NCBI GenBank assembly: GCA_036566625.1
Contig: DATCWB010000470.1
Coordinates: forward strand, 1 to 12,581
Origin: JAIVJZ01 sp036566625
GTDB taxonomy: Bacteria; Acidobacteriota; Blastocatellia; Pyrinomonadales; Pyrinomonadaceae
Direction of reading: 5' to 3'
DNA: 12,581 bases
Every line of letters begins with the position of its first letter. Position 1 is the first letter of the stretch. Under the pieces are notes generated by a model. It was not told the origin of the DNA and did no database searches. It saw nothing but the letters and a program-made list of their open reading frames with translations. The translations under genes were made by a program, and so were the position numbers. Of the stretch, positions 1 through 7,497 are shown in pieces.

Positions 1-1590
1 GCGTCGCCAAGCCCGACGCCGAGCGGAAGCCCGACGCCTTCGGGGACGCCGAACGCGGCGCGAACTGCTGCCGCGACCCCCGCCAACTTCGATGAGGCAT
101 GGCGCAGGGTCGTCCACGATGGAGTGATTCCCGGCACGGCGGCGAAAGAACGAAGCGTCACGGTGGGCGGCAACTGGTCTGCGGCGAACCCGACGCCCGC
201 GCAGCCAGCCTCGGGCGGCGCATTCGAGATCGTCTTTCGCCCCGACCCGACCGTCTACGATGGCCGCTTCGCCAACAACGGCTGGTTGCAGGAGTTGCCG
301 AAGCCCCTGACGAAGTTGACGTGGGACAACGCCGCTTACATGAGTCTGAACACGGCGCGTCGCATGTTCGGTCTCGGCGAGAACGACTACACCTACAAGG
401 GACGCGAGTTCAACGCGCCGCTCGTCGAACTGCGTTATCGAGGCCAGACGGTGCGCGCTCCCGTCCTCATCGTTCCGGGTCAACCGGACGACGTGGTGAC
501 GGTCACGCTCGGCTACGGACGCACGCGCGCCGGACGCGTCGGCACGAGCACCGAAGACAAGCCGCTCGGCTACAACGCCTATCGCCTGCGCACGTCCGAC
601 GCGATGTGGCAGGGCGCGGGGCTGGAAGTCGTGCCGACGGGCGAAGAATATCTGCTCGCCGTCACGCAACTCCACTTCAACATGGAAGGGCGCGACATCG
701 TGCGCTCCAACACGCTCACGGAATATTTGAAGGGCGGCGGCGATTCGAGCCGCGAGGTTCACGGCGGCCCGAGCGTGGCGACGCACGAGGGCGCGGCACA
801 GGTGGTGGGCAAGGAGATACACAAAGAGCCGGGGCATCATGACTCGCTCTACCCGAACTACGAGTACACGGGCTACAAGTGGGGCATGGCCGTGGACGTG
901 GCCTCGTGCGTCGGCTGCCAGTCGTGCGTCATCGCGTGCCAGTCGGAAAACAACATTCCCATCGTCGGCAAAGAGCAGGTCGCGCGCAGCCGCCACATGC
1001 ACTGGCTGCGCGTTGATAATTACTTCAAGGGCCTGGCGGAAAACCCAGAGGGCGTCCACTTCATGCCGATCCCCTGCATGCACTGCGAACTCGCGCCCTG
1101 CGAGCCGGTCTGCCCCGTCCACGCCACCGTCCACAGCGCGGAGGGCTTGAACGACATGGTCTATAACCGCTGCGTCGGCACGCGCTACTGCTCCAACAAC
1201 TGCCCCTACAAGGTGCGCCGGTTCAACTTCCTGCTCTATCAGGATTTTGAGACGCCGTCCTTAAAGATGATGCGCAACCCGGATGTCACGGTGCGCTCGC
1301 GCGGCGTGATGGAGAAATGCACCTACTGCATCCAGCGCATCTCCTACGCGCGCATCGAATCGGAGAAGGAGGGACGCCGCGTGCGCGACGGAGAGATCGT
1401 CACGGCCTGCCAGTCGGCCTGCCCGACCGAGGCGATCATCTTCGGCGACCTGAACGACCAGAACAGCCGCGTCGCCCGGATGCAGCACGACCAACGCAAC
1501 TACAGCTTGCTCGCGGAACTCAACACGCGCCCGCGCACGACCTACCTGTCGGCGATGCGCAATCCGAACGAAGAAATTCATGGGGCGTAA
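1..1590 (+). CDS. actB: Alternative complex III subunit B, iron-sulfur C-terminal part (5' end off window)
   Basis: The reading frame is open from base 1, so the protein is truncated at its N-terminus; a GTG at 124 is internal. Numbering from the first codon, residues 1-20 are a Ser/Pro/Thr linker. The following ~250 residues resemble the end of the molybdopterin-oxidoreductase-like half of ActB, which in this family lacks the cofactor. From about residue 281 comes a DmsB/PsrB-like ferredoxin domain with four cysteine motifs: C303/C306/C309/C313, C359/C362/C367/C371, C391/C397/C401, and C440/C443 with C470/C474. In the third motif Thr394 stands where a fourth Cys would be, which predicts one [3Fe-4S] and three [4Fe-4S] clusters, as in known ACIII structures. 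The protein should carry electrons from the quinol site in ActC to the heme subunits on the outer face of the membrane. The stop lies 6 bases before actC. Confidence 0.95.
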   Translation, partial: ASPSPTPSGSPTPSGTPNAARTAAATPANFDEAWRRVVHDGVIPGTAAKERSVTVGGNWSAANPTPAQPASGGAFEIVFRPDPTVYDGRFANNGWLQELPKPLTKLTWDNAAYMSLNTARRMFGLGENDYTYKGREFNAPLVELRYRGQTVRAPVLIVPGQPDDVVTVTLGYGRTRAGRVGTSTEDKPLGYNAYRLRTSDAMWQGAGLEVVPTGEEYLLAVTQLHFNMEGRDIVRSNTLTEYLKGGGDSSREVHGGPSVATHEGAAQVVGKEIHKEPGHHDSLYPNYEYTGYKWGMAVDVASCVGCQSCVIACQSENNIPIVGKEQVARSRHMHWLRVDNYFKGLAENPEGVHFMPIPCMHCELAPCEPVCPVHATVHSAEGLNDMVYNRCVGTRYCSNNCPYKVRRFNFLLYQDFETPSLKMMRNPDVTVRSRGVMEKCTYCIQRISYARIESEKEGRRVRDGEIVTACQSACPTEAIIFGDLNDQNSRVARMQHDQRNYSLLAELNTRPRTTYLSAMRNPNEEIHGA

Positions 1591-1596
1591 AATTTC

Positions 1597-2987
<1,391 letters not shown>

Positions 2988-2991
<4 letters not shown>

Positions 2992-3002
2992 TAAAGCGGT
3001 GA
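2988..3002 (+). other. Four-codon ORF overlapping the actC stop; possible vestigial actD start
   Basis: An ATG at 2988 overlaps the actC stop codon (ATGA) and directly follows a strong purine-rich stretch at 2979-2987. It encodes only Met-Ile-Lys-Arg before a TGA at 3000-3002, and that TGA lies within the first heptad repeat of the hairpin element at 2999-3080. actE and actF are joined by the same ATGA arrangement. I infer that actD may once have started here and that the repeat displaced its start to 3095. It could equally be chance, because the purine stretch also encodes the Glu-Glu-Gly end of ActC. Confidence 0.3.
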
Positions 3003-3080
3003 CAGGTAACAAGTGACGGGTGACAGGTAAAAGCAAAAAACCTGTCTTCATCCTGTCACCTGTCACCCGTCACTTGTCAC
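2999..3080 (+). repeat. Inverted heptanucleotide-repeat hairpin between actC and actD
   Basis: Four tandem 7-mers close to GTGACAG occupy 2999-3026. Four 7-mers of the complementary type (CTGTCAC) occupy 3053-3080. The arms at 3009-3028 and 3058-3077 are perfectly complementary over 20 bases around a 29-base loop, giving a strong potential hairpin in DNA or mRNA. The loop holds a further partial copy (cctgtc). No T-run follows, so this is not a classical terminator. The organisation recalls short tandemly repeated heptamer elements known from cyanobacteria and other bacteria. It occupies nearly the whole actC-actD gap, so it could affect mRNA stability or the relative output of upstream and downstream genes. 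Confidence 0.93.
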
Positions 3081-3085
3081 TCATT

Positions 3086-3089
3086 GAGG
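3086..3089 (+). promoter_or_regulatory. Ribosome binding site of actD
   Basis: A GAGG sequence lies 5 bases before ATG 3095, just after the repeat element. It supports 3095 as the actD start rather than an in-frame GTG at 3020, which would translate the hairpin and add 25 unrelated residues. Confidence 0.65.
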
Positions 3090-3094
3090 TTGTT

Positions 3095-3640
3095 ATGAGG
3101 AAACCAACAAGGACGGCGATTTACGGCGTGATGGCCGAGTTCGACAACCCGACCGACGTGGTCGCGGCGACGCGGCAGGCGTACGAAGAGGGCTACCGCG
3201 TCATGGATGCCTATTCGCCCTACCCGATTGAGGCTTTGTCCCACGCCGTCGGCCACCACAAGGAGCGTCTGCCGCTGATAGTTCTCATCGGCGGCATCGT
3301 CGGTCTCGTCGGCGGCTACGCCATGCAGTATTACGTCTCGGTGATCAACTACCCGATCAACGTCGGCGGGAAGCCCCTGCACAGTTGGCCGGCCTTCATC
3401 CCGATCACTTTCGAGACGACGGTGCTCGGCGCGGCGATGGCGGCGATCTTCGGCATGCTCGCCTTAAACGGGCTGCCCGAACCCTATCACCCGGTCTTCA
3501 ACGTGCCAAACTTCGCGCTGGCCTCGCGCGACCGCTTCTTCCTCGTCATCGAGGCGCGCGACCCGAAGTTCGAACGCGAGGCGACGACCGGCTTTCTACG
3601 TAGTTTGGGTGCGCAAGAGGTGTCCGATGTCGAACACTGA
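3095..3640 (+). CDS. actD: Alternative complex III subunit D (DUF3341 membrane protein)
   Basis: The protein has 181 residues from ATG 3095. An N-terminal soluble part of about 55 residues (with IYGVMAEFDNP near the start and YSPYPIEAL further on) is followed by two membrane spans at about residues 59-83 and 98-124 and a soluble C-terminal tail. This is the DUF3341/ActD layout. ActD is a small structural subunit of ACIII that packs beside the NrfD-like subunits; it binds no cofactor. The start is set by GAGG 5 bases upstream and by the family N-terminus beginning shortly after the Met. The stop overlaps the actE start by 14 bases, so translation is likely coupled. It is flanked on both sides by heptad hairpin elements. 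Confidence 0.93.
   Translation: MRKPTRTAIYGVMAEFDNPTDVVAATRQAYEEGYRVMDAYSPYPIEALSHAVGHHKERLPLIVLIGGIVGLVGGYAMQYYVSVINYPINVGGKPLHSWPAFIPITFETTVLGAAMAAIFGMLALNGLPEPYHPVFNVPNFALASRDRFFLVIEARDPKFEREATTGFLRSLGAQEVSDVEH
3615..3620 (+). promoter_or_regulatory. Ribosome binding site fixing the actE start
   Basis: An AAGAGG sequence lies 6 bases before ATG 3627, inside the end of actD. It is the best start signal available to actE. No ATG, GTG or TTG in frame occurs between the heptad repeat and the lipoprotein signal. The start at 3627 therefore implies that the repeat at 3644-3734 is translated. Confidence 0.7.
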
Positions 3641-4544
3641 TAAGAATGCGGAATGCGGAATACGGAATGCGGAATGTGAAATCTCAGAACAGAGGTTTTT
3701 AATCCGCAATCCGCAATCCGCATTCCGAAATCGGATAGGCTGCCTGCTCGTCGCGGCCTTCTGCTTACTCGCGCTCGGTTGTCGGCAGGACATGCAGGAT
3801 CAGCCGCGTTACGAAGCCTACGAGCCGAGCAAGAGTTTCTCCGACGGGCAGGCGTCGCGCCCCTACGTCGAGGGCACGGTCGCGCGCGGCTACCGCGACG
3901 TGAACACGGCTTACTACACGGGGAAGAACGCGGCGGGCGCGGGCGGCGGCGCGGGAGGGCAGTCGGCGTCGGGTGGTGGTGGCGGCCTGACGCCGCTCAC
4001 GAGCGCGTCGGCCAATGCGCCGAACGCGCAGGGCGGGAATGCGGGCGGCACACAGACGGGCGGCGACGTGAACGTGCGCGGCAACGTCGCGGGGAACGTC
4101 CCCGGCGCGGGGCAGAGTGGGACGCCGGGCGGCGTCAACGAGTTCCCCTTCCCCATCACGGCCAAGGAATTGGATCGCGGCGAGGAGCGTTTCAACATCT
4201 ACTGCGCGATGTGTCACGGGCAGACCGGCTATGGCGACGGCATGATCGTCAGGCGCGGTTTCCGCCGCCCGCCCACGTTTCACGACGACCGCCTGCGCAA
4301 TGAAACGCTCGGCCACTTCTTCGACGTGATCACGAACGGCTGGGGCGCGATGCCCGACTACTCGCAGGAGATTCCGCCGCGCGACCGCTGGGCGATCATC
4401 GCCTACATCCGCGCGCTGCAACTGAGCCAGAATACGCCCGCCGCCGAAGTGACCGAGGAACAGCGAAACCGGCGCAAGCCCGCGCCCGGCACACCGACCA
4501 CCGAAGGCGGACACCAGGGAACCGGAGGGGAGCGCACGCCATGA
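3627..4544 (+). CDS. actE: Alternative complex III subunit E, lipoprotein monoheme cytochrome c
   Basis: The protein has 305 residues from ATG 3627. Residues ~6-36 are encoded by a heptad-repeat hairpin and look unlike any signal. A hydrophobic stretch then ends in the lipobox LALGC, with Cys52 as the expected lipidation site. After a polar segment comes a Gly/Ala/Asn-rich linker at about 101-170. A cytochrome c domain follows with C193-A-M-C196-H197 for covalent heme and Met242 (in GAMPDY) as the likely axial ligand. It should lie on the periplasmic face, take electrons within ACIII and pass them towards the caa3 oxidase. It overlaps actD by 14 bases, and its TGA overlaps the actF ATG. The long N-terminal extension before the signal sequence is odd; processing still needs to occur after residue 51. 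Confidence 0.92.
   Translation: MSNTDKNAECGIRNAECEISEQRFLIRNPQSAFRNRIGCLLVAAFCLLALGCRQDMQDQPRYEAYEPSKSFSDGQASRPYVEGTVARGYRDVNTAYYTGKNAAGAGGGAGGQSASGGGGGLTPLTSASANAPNAQGGNAGGTQTGGDVNVRGNVAGNVPGAGQSGTPGGVNEFPFPITAKELDRGEERFNIYCAMCHGQTGYGDGMIVRRGFRRPPTFHDDRLRNETLGHFFDVITNGWGAMPDYSQEIPPRDRWAIIAYIRALQLSQNTPAAEVTEEQRNRRKPAPGTPTTEGGHQGTGGERTP
3644..3734 (+). repeat. Inverted heptanucleotide-repeat element inside the 5' coding region of actE
   Basis: Five tandem 7-mers near GAATGCG fill 3644-3678. After a spacer of about 22 bases, 3701-3734 carries three copies of AATCCGC followed by variants ATTCCGA and AATCGG, which are complementary in type. The arms can form an imperfect hairpin, with GCGGAAT facing GCGGATT. 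The whole element stays in frame with actE and encodes Asn-Ala-Glu-Cys-type and Asn-Pro-Gln-Ser-Ala-type peptide between the start codon and the signal peptide. Its heptad period and inverted layout match the element at 2999-3080, but the heptamer is different, so two families of the same architecture flank actD. Confidence 0.92.
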
Positions 4545-5803
4545 GCGCCGAAGCAGCAACCACGACCACATACAACGCCCCTTCTTCCGTCGCCGGGTTC
4601 GGCGGGCGCGCGCTCGTCGCAGGCATCGTCGCGCTCGTGCTGTGCGTCGCCGGCGCGTTCGTCAACCCCGCGGGGTTCTGGCGCGCCTACCTCGTCGGCT
4701 ACGTCTTCTGGACGGGCGTCTCGGTCGGCTCGCTCGCCATCATCATGCTGCACCACCTGTCGGGCGGCGGCTGGGGCGTCGTGATTCGCCGCCCGCTCGA
4801 AGCCGCCGCGCGCACGCTGCCCGTGATGGTCGTCCTGTTTCTGCCCATCGCCTTCGCCGTCTTCACGCACCAGCTCTACCCGTGGACTGTGCCCGAAGAG
4901 GCCGACCTTGAGATCATCAAGCACAAGGCGATCTACCTGAACATTCCGTTCTTTCTGGCGCGCACCGTCTTTTACTTCGCGATGTGGTTCATGCTCTCGT
5001 ATTTCCTGAGCAAGTGGTCGCTCGCGCAGGACAGGGCGGACGACCCGCGCGAACGCCGCCGCCTGAAGGACAGGCTGCAAAACCTGAGCGGCCCCGGAAT
5101 TTTGCTGTTCGGTTTGACCGTCACGTTCGCCGCCGTTGACTGGGTGATGTCTCTGGAGCCGGAATGGTTCTCGACGATCTACGGCCTGCTGATCATGGTC
5201 GGGTGGGGCTTGACCTCACTCGCCTTCGCCATCGTCACCACCGTCATCCTCTCGCGCGACGACCGTCTCGCGCGCATCTACCAGCCGCGCCATTTTCACG
5301 ACCACGGCAAACTGCTGCTCGCCTTCGTGATGCTCTGGGCCTACTTTTCGTTCTCGCAGTTTTTGATCATCTGGTCGGGCAATTTGCCGGAAGAGATTCC
5401 GTGGTACATGCGCCGCCTGTTCGGCGGCTGGGGCTACGTCGCGGTCGCGCTCGTCATCTTCCACTTCGCGCTGCCGTTTGTGCTCCTGCTCTCGCGTGAA
5501 CGCAAGCGCCGGGCGCGCGCGCTCGTCCTGGTCGCGCTGCTCGTGCTCGTGATGCGCGTCGTCGATCTGTTCTGGACGATCGCGCCGAGCGTGTTGGCGA
5601 TGCCGCACCACGGCGGCGCGCAGGGCGCACACGGCAGCGGGATGGGGGACGTGGTGGCCTTAGCTCTGAACTTCATCACGCCCATCGCCATCGGCGGCTT
5701 CTGGCTCTGGTGGTACGCGCGCGAACTGGCTTCGCGCCCGTTGCTCCCGCTCGGCGACCAGGGGCTGGAAGACGCGCTCGCCGAAGCGAACGGCCACCAC
5801 TGA
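4541..5803 (+). CDS. actF: Alternative complex III subunit F, second NrfD-like membrane subunit
   Basis: This 420-residue protein has about ten membrane spans and the ActF hallmark in its second half: FHDHGKLLLAF, then AYFSFSQFLIIWSGNLPEEI. The region around WVMSLEPEWFSTIYG is also typical. ActF is homologous to ActC, but in known ACIII structures it has no adjacent iron-sulfur relay; proposals for it include a role in proton translocation. The ATG overlaps the actE stop as ATGA, and a GGAGGGGAG stretch lies upstream at 4524-4532. The C-terminus ends in a short acidic/His tail after ELASRPLLPLGD. It is followed by a 71-base gap (5804-5874), in which I see no clear promoter or terminator. Confidence 0.95.
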   Translation: MSAEAATTTTYNAPSSVAGFGGRALVAGIVALVLCVAGAFVNPAGFWRAYLVGYVFWTGVSVGSLAIIMLHHLSGGGWGVVIRRPLEAAARTLPVMVVLFLPIAFAVFTHQLYPWTVPEEADLEIIKHKAIYLNIPFFLARTVFYFAMWFMLSYFLSKWSLAQDRADDPRERRRLKDRLQNLSGPGILLFGLTVTFAAVDWVMSLEPEWFSTIYGLLIMVGWGLTSLAFAIVTTVILSRDDRLARIYQPRHFHDHGKLLLAFVMLWAYFSFSQFLIIWSGNLPEEIPWYMRRLFGGWGYVAVALVIFHFALPFVLLLSRERKRRARALVLVALLVLVMRVVDLFWTIAPSVLAMPHHGGAQGAHGSGMGDVVALALNFITPIAIGGFWLWWYARELASRPLLPLGDQGLEDALAEANGHH

Positions 5804-5874
5804 GAGTGGGGTCGGCGTAAAGGGAAGAGAGTAGATGTTAAAGGTCGCGGGTTAATTGAGAGGCGGGGATTGAG

Positions 5875-6534
5875 ATGGGAATTTTCGGACATCACGGCAA
5901 CGGCAAGGGAAAGATGCACCTGACGGAGACGCCCGACGTGCGCCACATCACGAACCCGGACGTGATGCACGAGGAGTCGGACGTGAGCGTGCGCGGCGTC
6001 GGCACGTTCGTCGGGCTATTGTTCCTCGGACTCATCATCGTGAGCGGGCTGATGTATGTCATGTTCCAATTGCTCGAACGATACGCGACGAGTAAGGATG
6101 TCGCGCCCGCGCCGATGGCGCGCAGCGAGCAGGAACGTCTGCCGCCCCCCGGCGTGCCGCGCCTGCAAGGCGCGCCCGACCATCGCTCGCTCGACGATCC
6201 GAACCTGATCTTCGAGAAGAAAGAGCCGACTCTGGAATGGGACGCGCTCCGCGCGAAGTTCAAGTACGACCAGGAGACCGCCGCCGAAGTTAATCCCGGC
6301 GCGGCCATGTGGCGCATCCCGATTGCCGACGCGAAGAAGAAACTTCTGGAGAAGGGCTTGCCCACGCGCGCCAGCGCGCCCGGCGCGGACGACGGAGAAG
6401 GCATCAACCTCCCGACCTTTTCGAGCGCGGGGCGGCAGGCCGAGAAGCTTGAGAAGTGGATGACGACGGGCGGCAACGCGCAACCGGCCGCGAGCAACCC
6501 GCAGCCGCACGGCGCGGGCGAAGTTAAGCACTGA
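5875..6534 (+). CDS. Single-span membrane protein of unknown function in the ACIII-caa3 operon
   Basis: The protein has 219 residues. Residues 1-40 are polar and His-rich. One clear membrane span lies at about 43-67, and about 150 soluble, mainly charged residues follow. The soluble part contains PPGVPRLQGAP near 91-101, an acidic/charged middle, and RIPIADAKKKLLEKGLP at 147-163. The last is a motif I recall from small proteins beside oxidase and ACIII genes in Acidobacteriota and related phyla. No cofactor-binding motif is visible. Its place between actF and the SCO gene suggests an accessory subunit or assembly factor. It may correspond positionally to actG in some act operons, but I cannot show homology. 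The start ATG 5875 has only a weak upstream GGCGGGG; ATG 5914, preceded by AAGGGAAAG, is an alternative that would remove 13 residues. Confidence 0.75.
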   Translation: MGIFGHHGNGKGKMHLTETPDVRHITNPDVMHEESDVSVRGVGTFVGLLFLGLIIVSGLMYVMFQLLERYATSKDVAPAPMARSEQERLPPPGVPRLQGAPDHRSLDDPNLIFEKKEPTLEWDALRAKFKYDQETAAEVNPGAAMWRIPIADAKKKLLEKGLPTRASAPGADDGEGINLPTFSSAGRQAEKLEKWMTTGGNAQPAASNPQPHGAGEVKH

Positions 6535-6542
6535 GCAGTTTG

Positions 6543-7493
6543 ATGAAAAAAGTATTAACTCGAAATAAAGTTATGAATCGGCGTGGCGTGGCGAGCGGGC
6601 TGGCGCGGCGGGTCGCAGGTCTTCTGCTGCTCACTGCTTACTGCCTACCGCTCACGGTCTTCGGGCAGTACGCGCAGCCGCCGCAGGGCGGCGTGTCGAG
6701 CAACGACGTGCCGTTCGCGCTCCGGGACATCGGCATCGAGCAGCGTCTGAACGAGCAAGTTCCGCTCGATCTCAATTTTCGCGACGAGGCGGGGCAGACG
6801 GTGCGGCTCGGCGATTACTTCGGCAAACGCCCCGTCGTCATCTCGCTCGTCTATTACAACTGCCCGAAGCTGTGCAACCTCGTGCTGAACGGACTCGTCG
6901 GTGGTTTGAAGACGCTGCCCTACACGGTGGGGAAAGAGTTTGACGTGGTGACGGTGAGTTTCGATCCGCGCGAGTCGGCGGCCGACGCCACCGCCAAGAA
7001 GCAACTCGTCGAGCACGACTACGGGCGCGCGGCCGACGCCGCATCGTTCAATGCCGGTTGGCACTTCCTGACGGGCGACAAGGCCGCGATTGACGCGCTC
7101 GCAAATTCGGTCGGATTCAAGTACGCGTTCGACACGGCCTCGAACCAGTACGCGCACGCGAGCGGCGTGATGGTGGCGACGCCCGAAGGGAAACTTTCGC
7201 ACTACTTCTACGGCATCGAGTACGCGCCGCGCGATTTGAAACTCGGCCTGATCGAAGCGTCGGCAGGGAAGATCGGGAGCGCGGTGGACAAGCTGACGCT
7301 CTACTGTTTTCACTACGACCCGACGACCGGAAAATACGGCCCGGCGATCATGAATATCATGCGCGTGACGGGCGTCGTCACGGTCGTGGGGCTGGTGGTT
7401 TTGATCTCGGTCTTACATCGTCGTCGCCGCCGCCAGAGCGAGCCGGAAGAAGGGCGGCCAATGAGCACGGGAGAGGCAGGAGGGATCGCTTAA
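6543..7493 (+). CDS. SCO1/SenC-family copper chaperone with C-terminal membrane anchor
   Basis: The protein has 316 residues from ATG 6543. A signal peptide runs to about residue 41. A thioredoxin-like SCO domain follows with the copper-binding CPKLC motif (Cys107, Cys111) and the distal ligand His205 in YAHASGVM. SFDPRES is also typical. SCO proteins deliver copper to, or reduce, the CuA site of oxidase subunit II, which fits its place directly before coxB. Unusually compared with classical N-terminally anchored Sco1, there is a second hydrophobic segment at about 275-292 followed by five arginines (293-297), so the mature protein is probably held by its C-terminus. A TTG at 6540 is less likely as the start. 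ATG 6573 would give a shorter, more standard signal peptide. The first ~40 bases are AT-rich compared with the rest. Confidence 0.92.
   Translation: MKKVLTRNKVMNRRGVASGLARRVAGLLLLTAYCLPLTVFGQYAQPPQGGVSSNDVPFALRDIGIEQRLNEQVPLDLNFRDEAGQTVRLGDYFGKRPVVISLVYYNCPKLCNLVLNGLVGGLKTLPYTVGKEFDVVTVSFDPRESAADATAKKQLVEHDYGRAADAASFNAGWHFLTGDKAAIDALANSVGFKYAFDTASNQYAHASGVMVATPEGKLSHYFYGIEYAPRDLKLGLIEASAGKIGSAVDKLTLYCFHYDPTTGKYGPAIMNIMRVTGVVTVVGLVVLISVLHRRRRRQSEPEEGRPMSTGEAGGIA
6632..6659 (+). repeat. Heptad-like run encoding the SCO signal-peptide core
   Basis: Four consecutive 7-mers, cactgct, tactgcc, taccgct and cacggtc, follow one another without gaps and fit a loose YACYGCY pattern, the last one poorly. 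They encode the Thr-Ala-Tyr-Cys-Leu-Pro-Leu-Thr part of the signal peptide. The period matches the two clear heptad elements near actD, but there is no inverted partner. This may be a decayed one-armed element or a chance pattern. Confidence 0.4.
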
Positions 7494-7497
7494 CGAG

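Noticed and set aside
124..126. GTG as the actB start codon
   Set aside because: The same frame is open back to base 1, and the ActB family requires a long N-terminal domain upstream, so this codon is internal.
3009..3077. Rho-independent terminator between actC and actD
   Set aside because: The stem is strong but no T-run follows, and the next gene belongs to the same complex.
3020..3094. actD starting at the in-frame GTG 3020
   Set aside because: It would translate the repeat hairpin and add 25 residues foreign to the family. ATG 3095 has a GAGG at good spacing.
2999..3734. CRISPR array
   Set aside because: The repeats are only 7 bp, tandem and without spacers, arranged as inverted pairs, and no cas genes are present.
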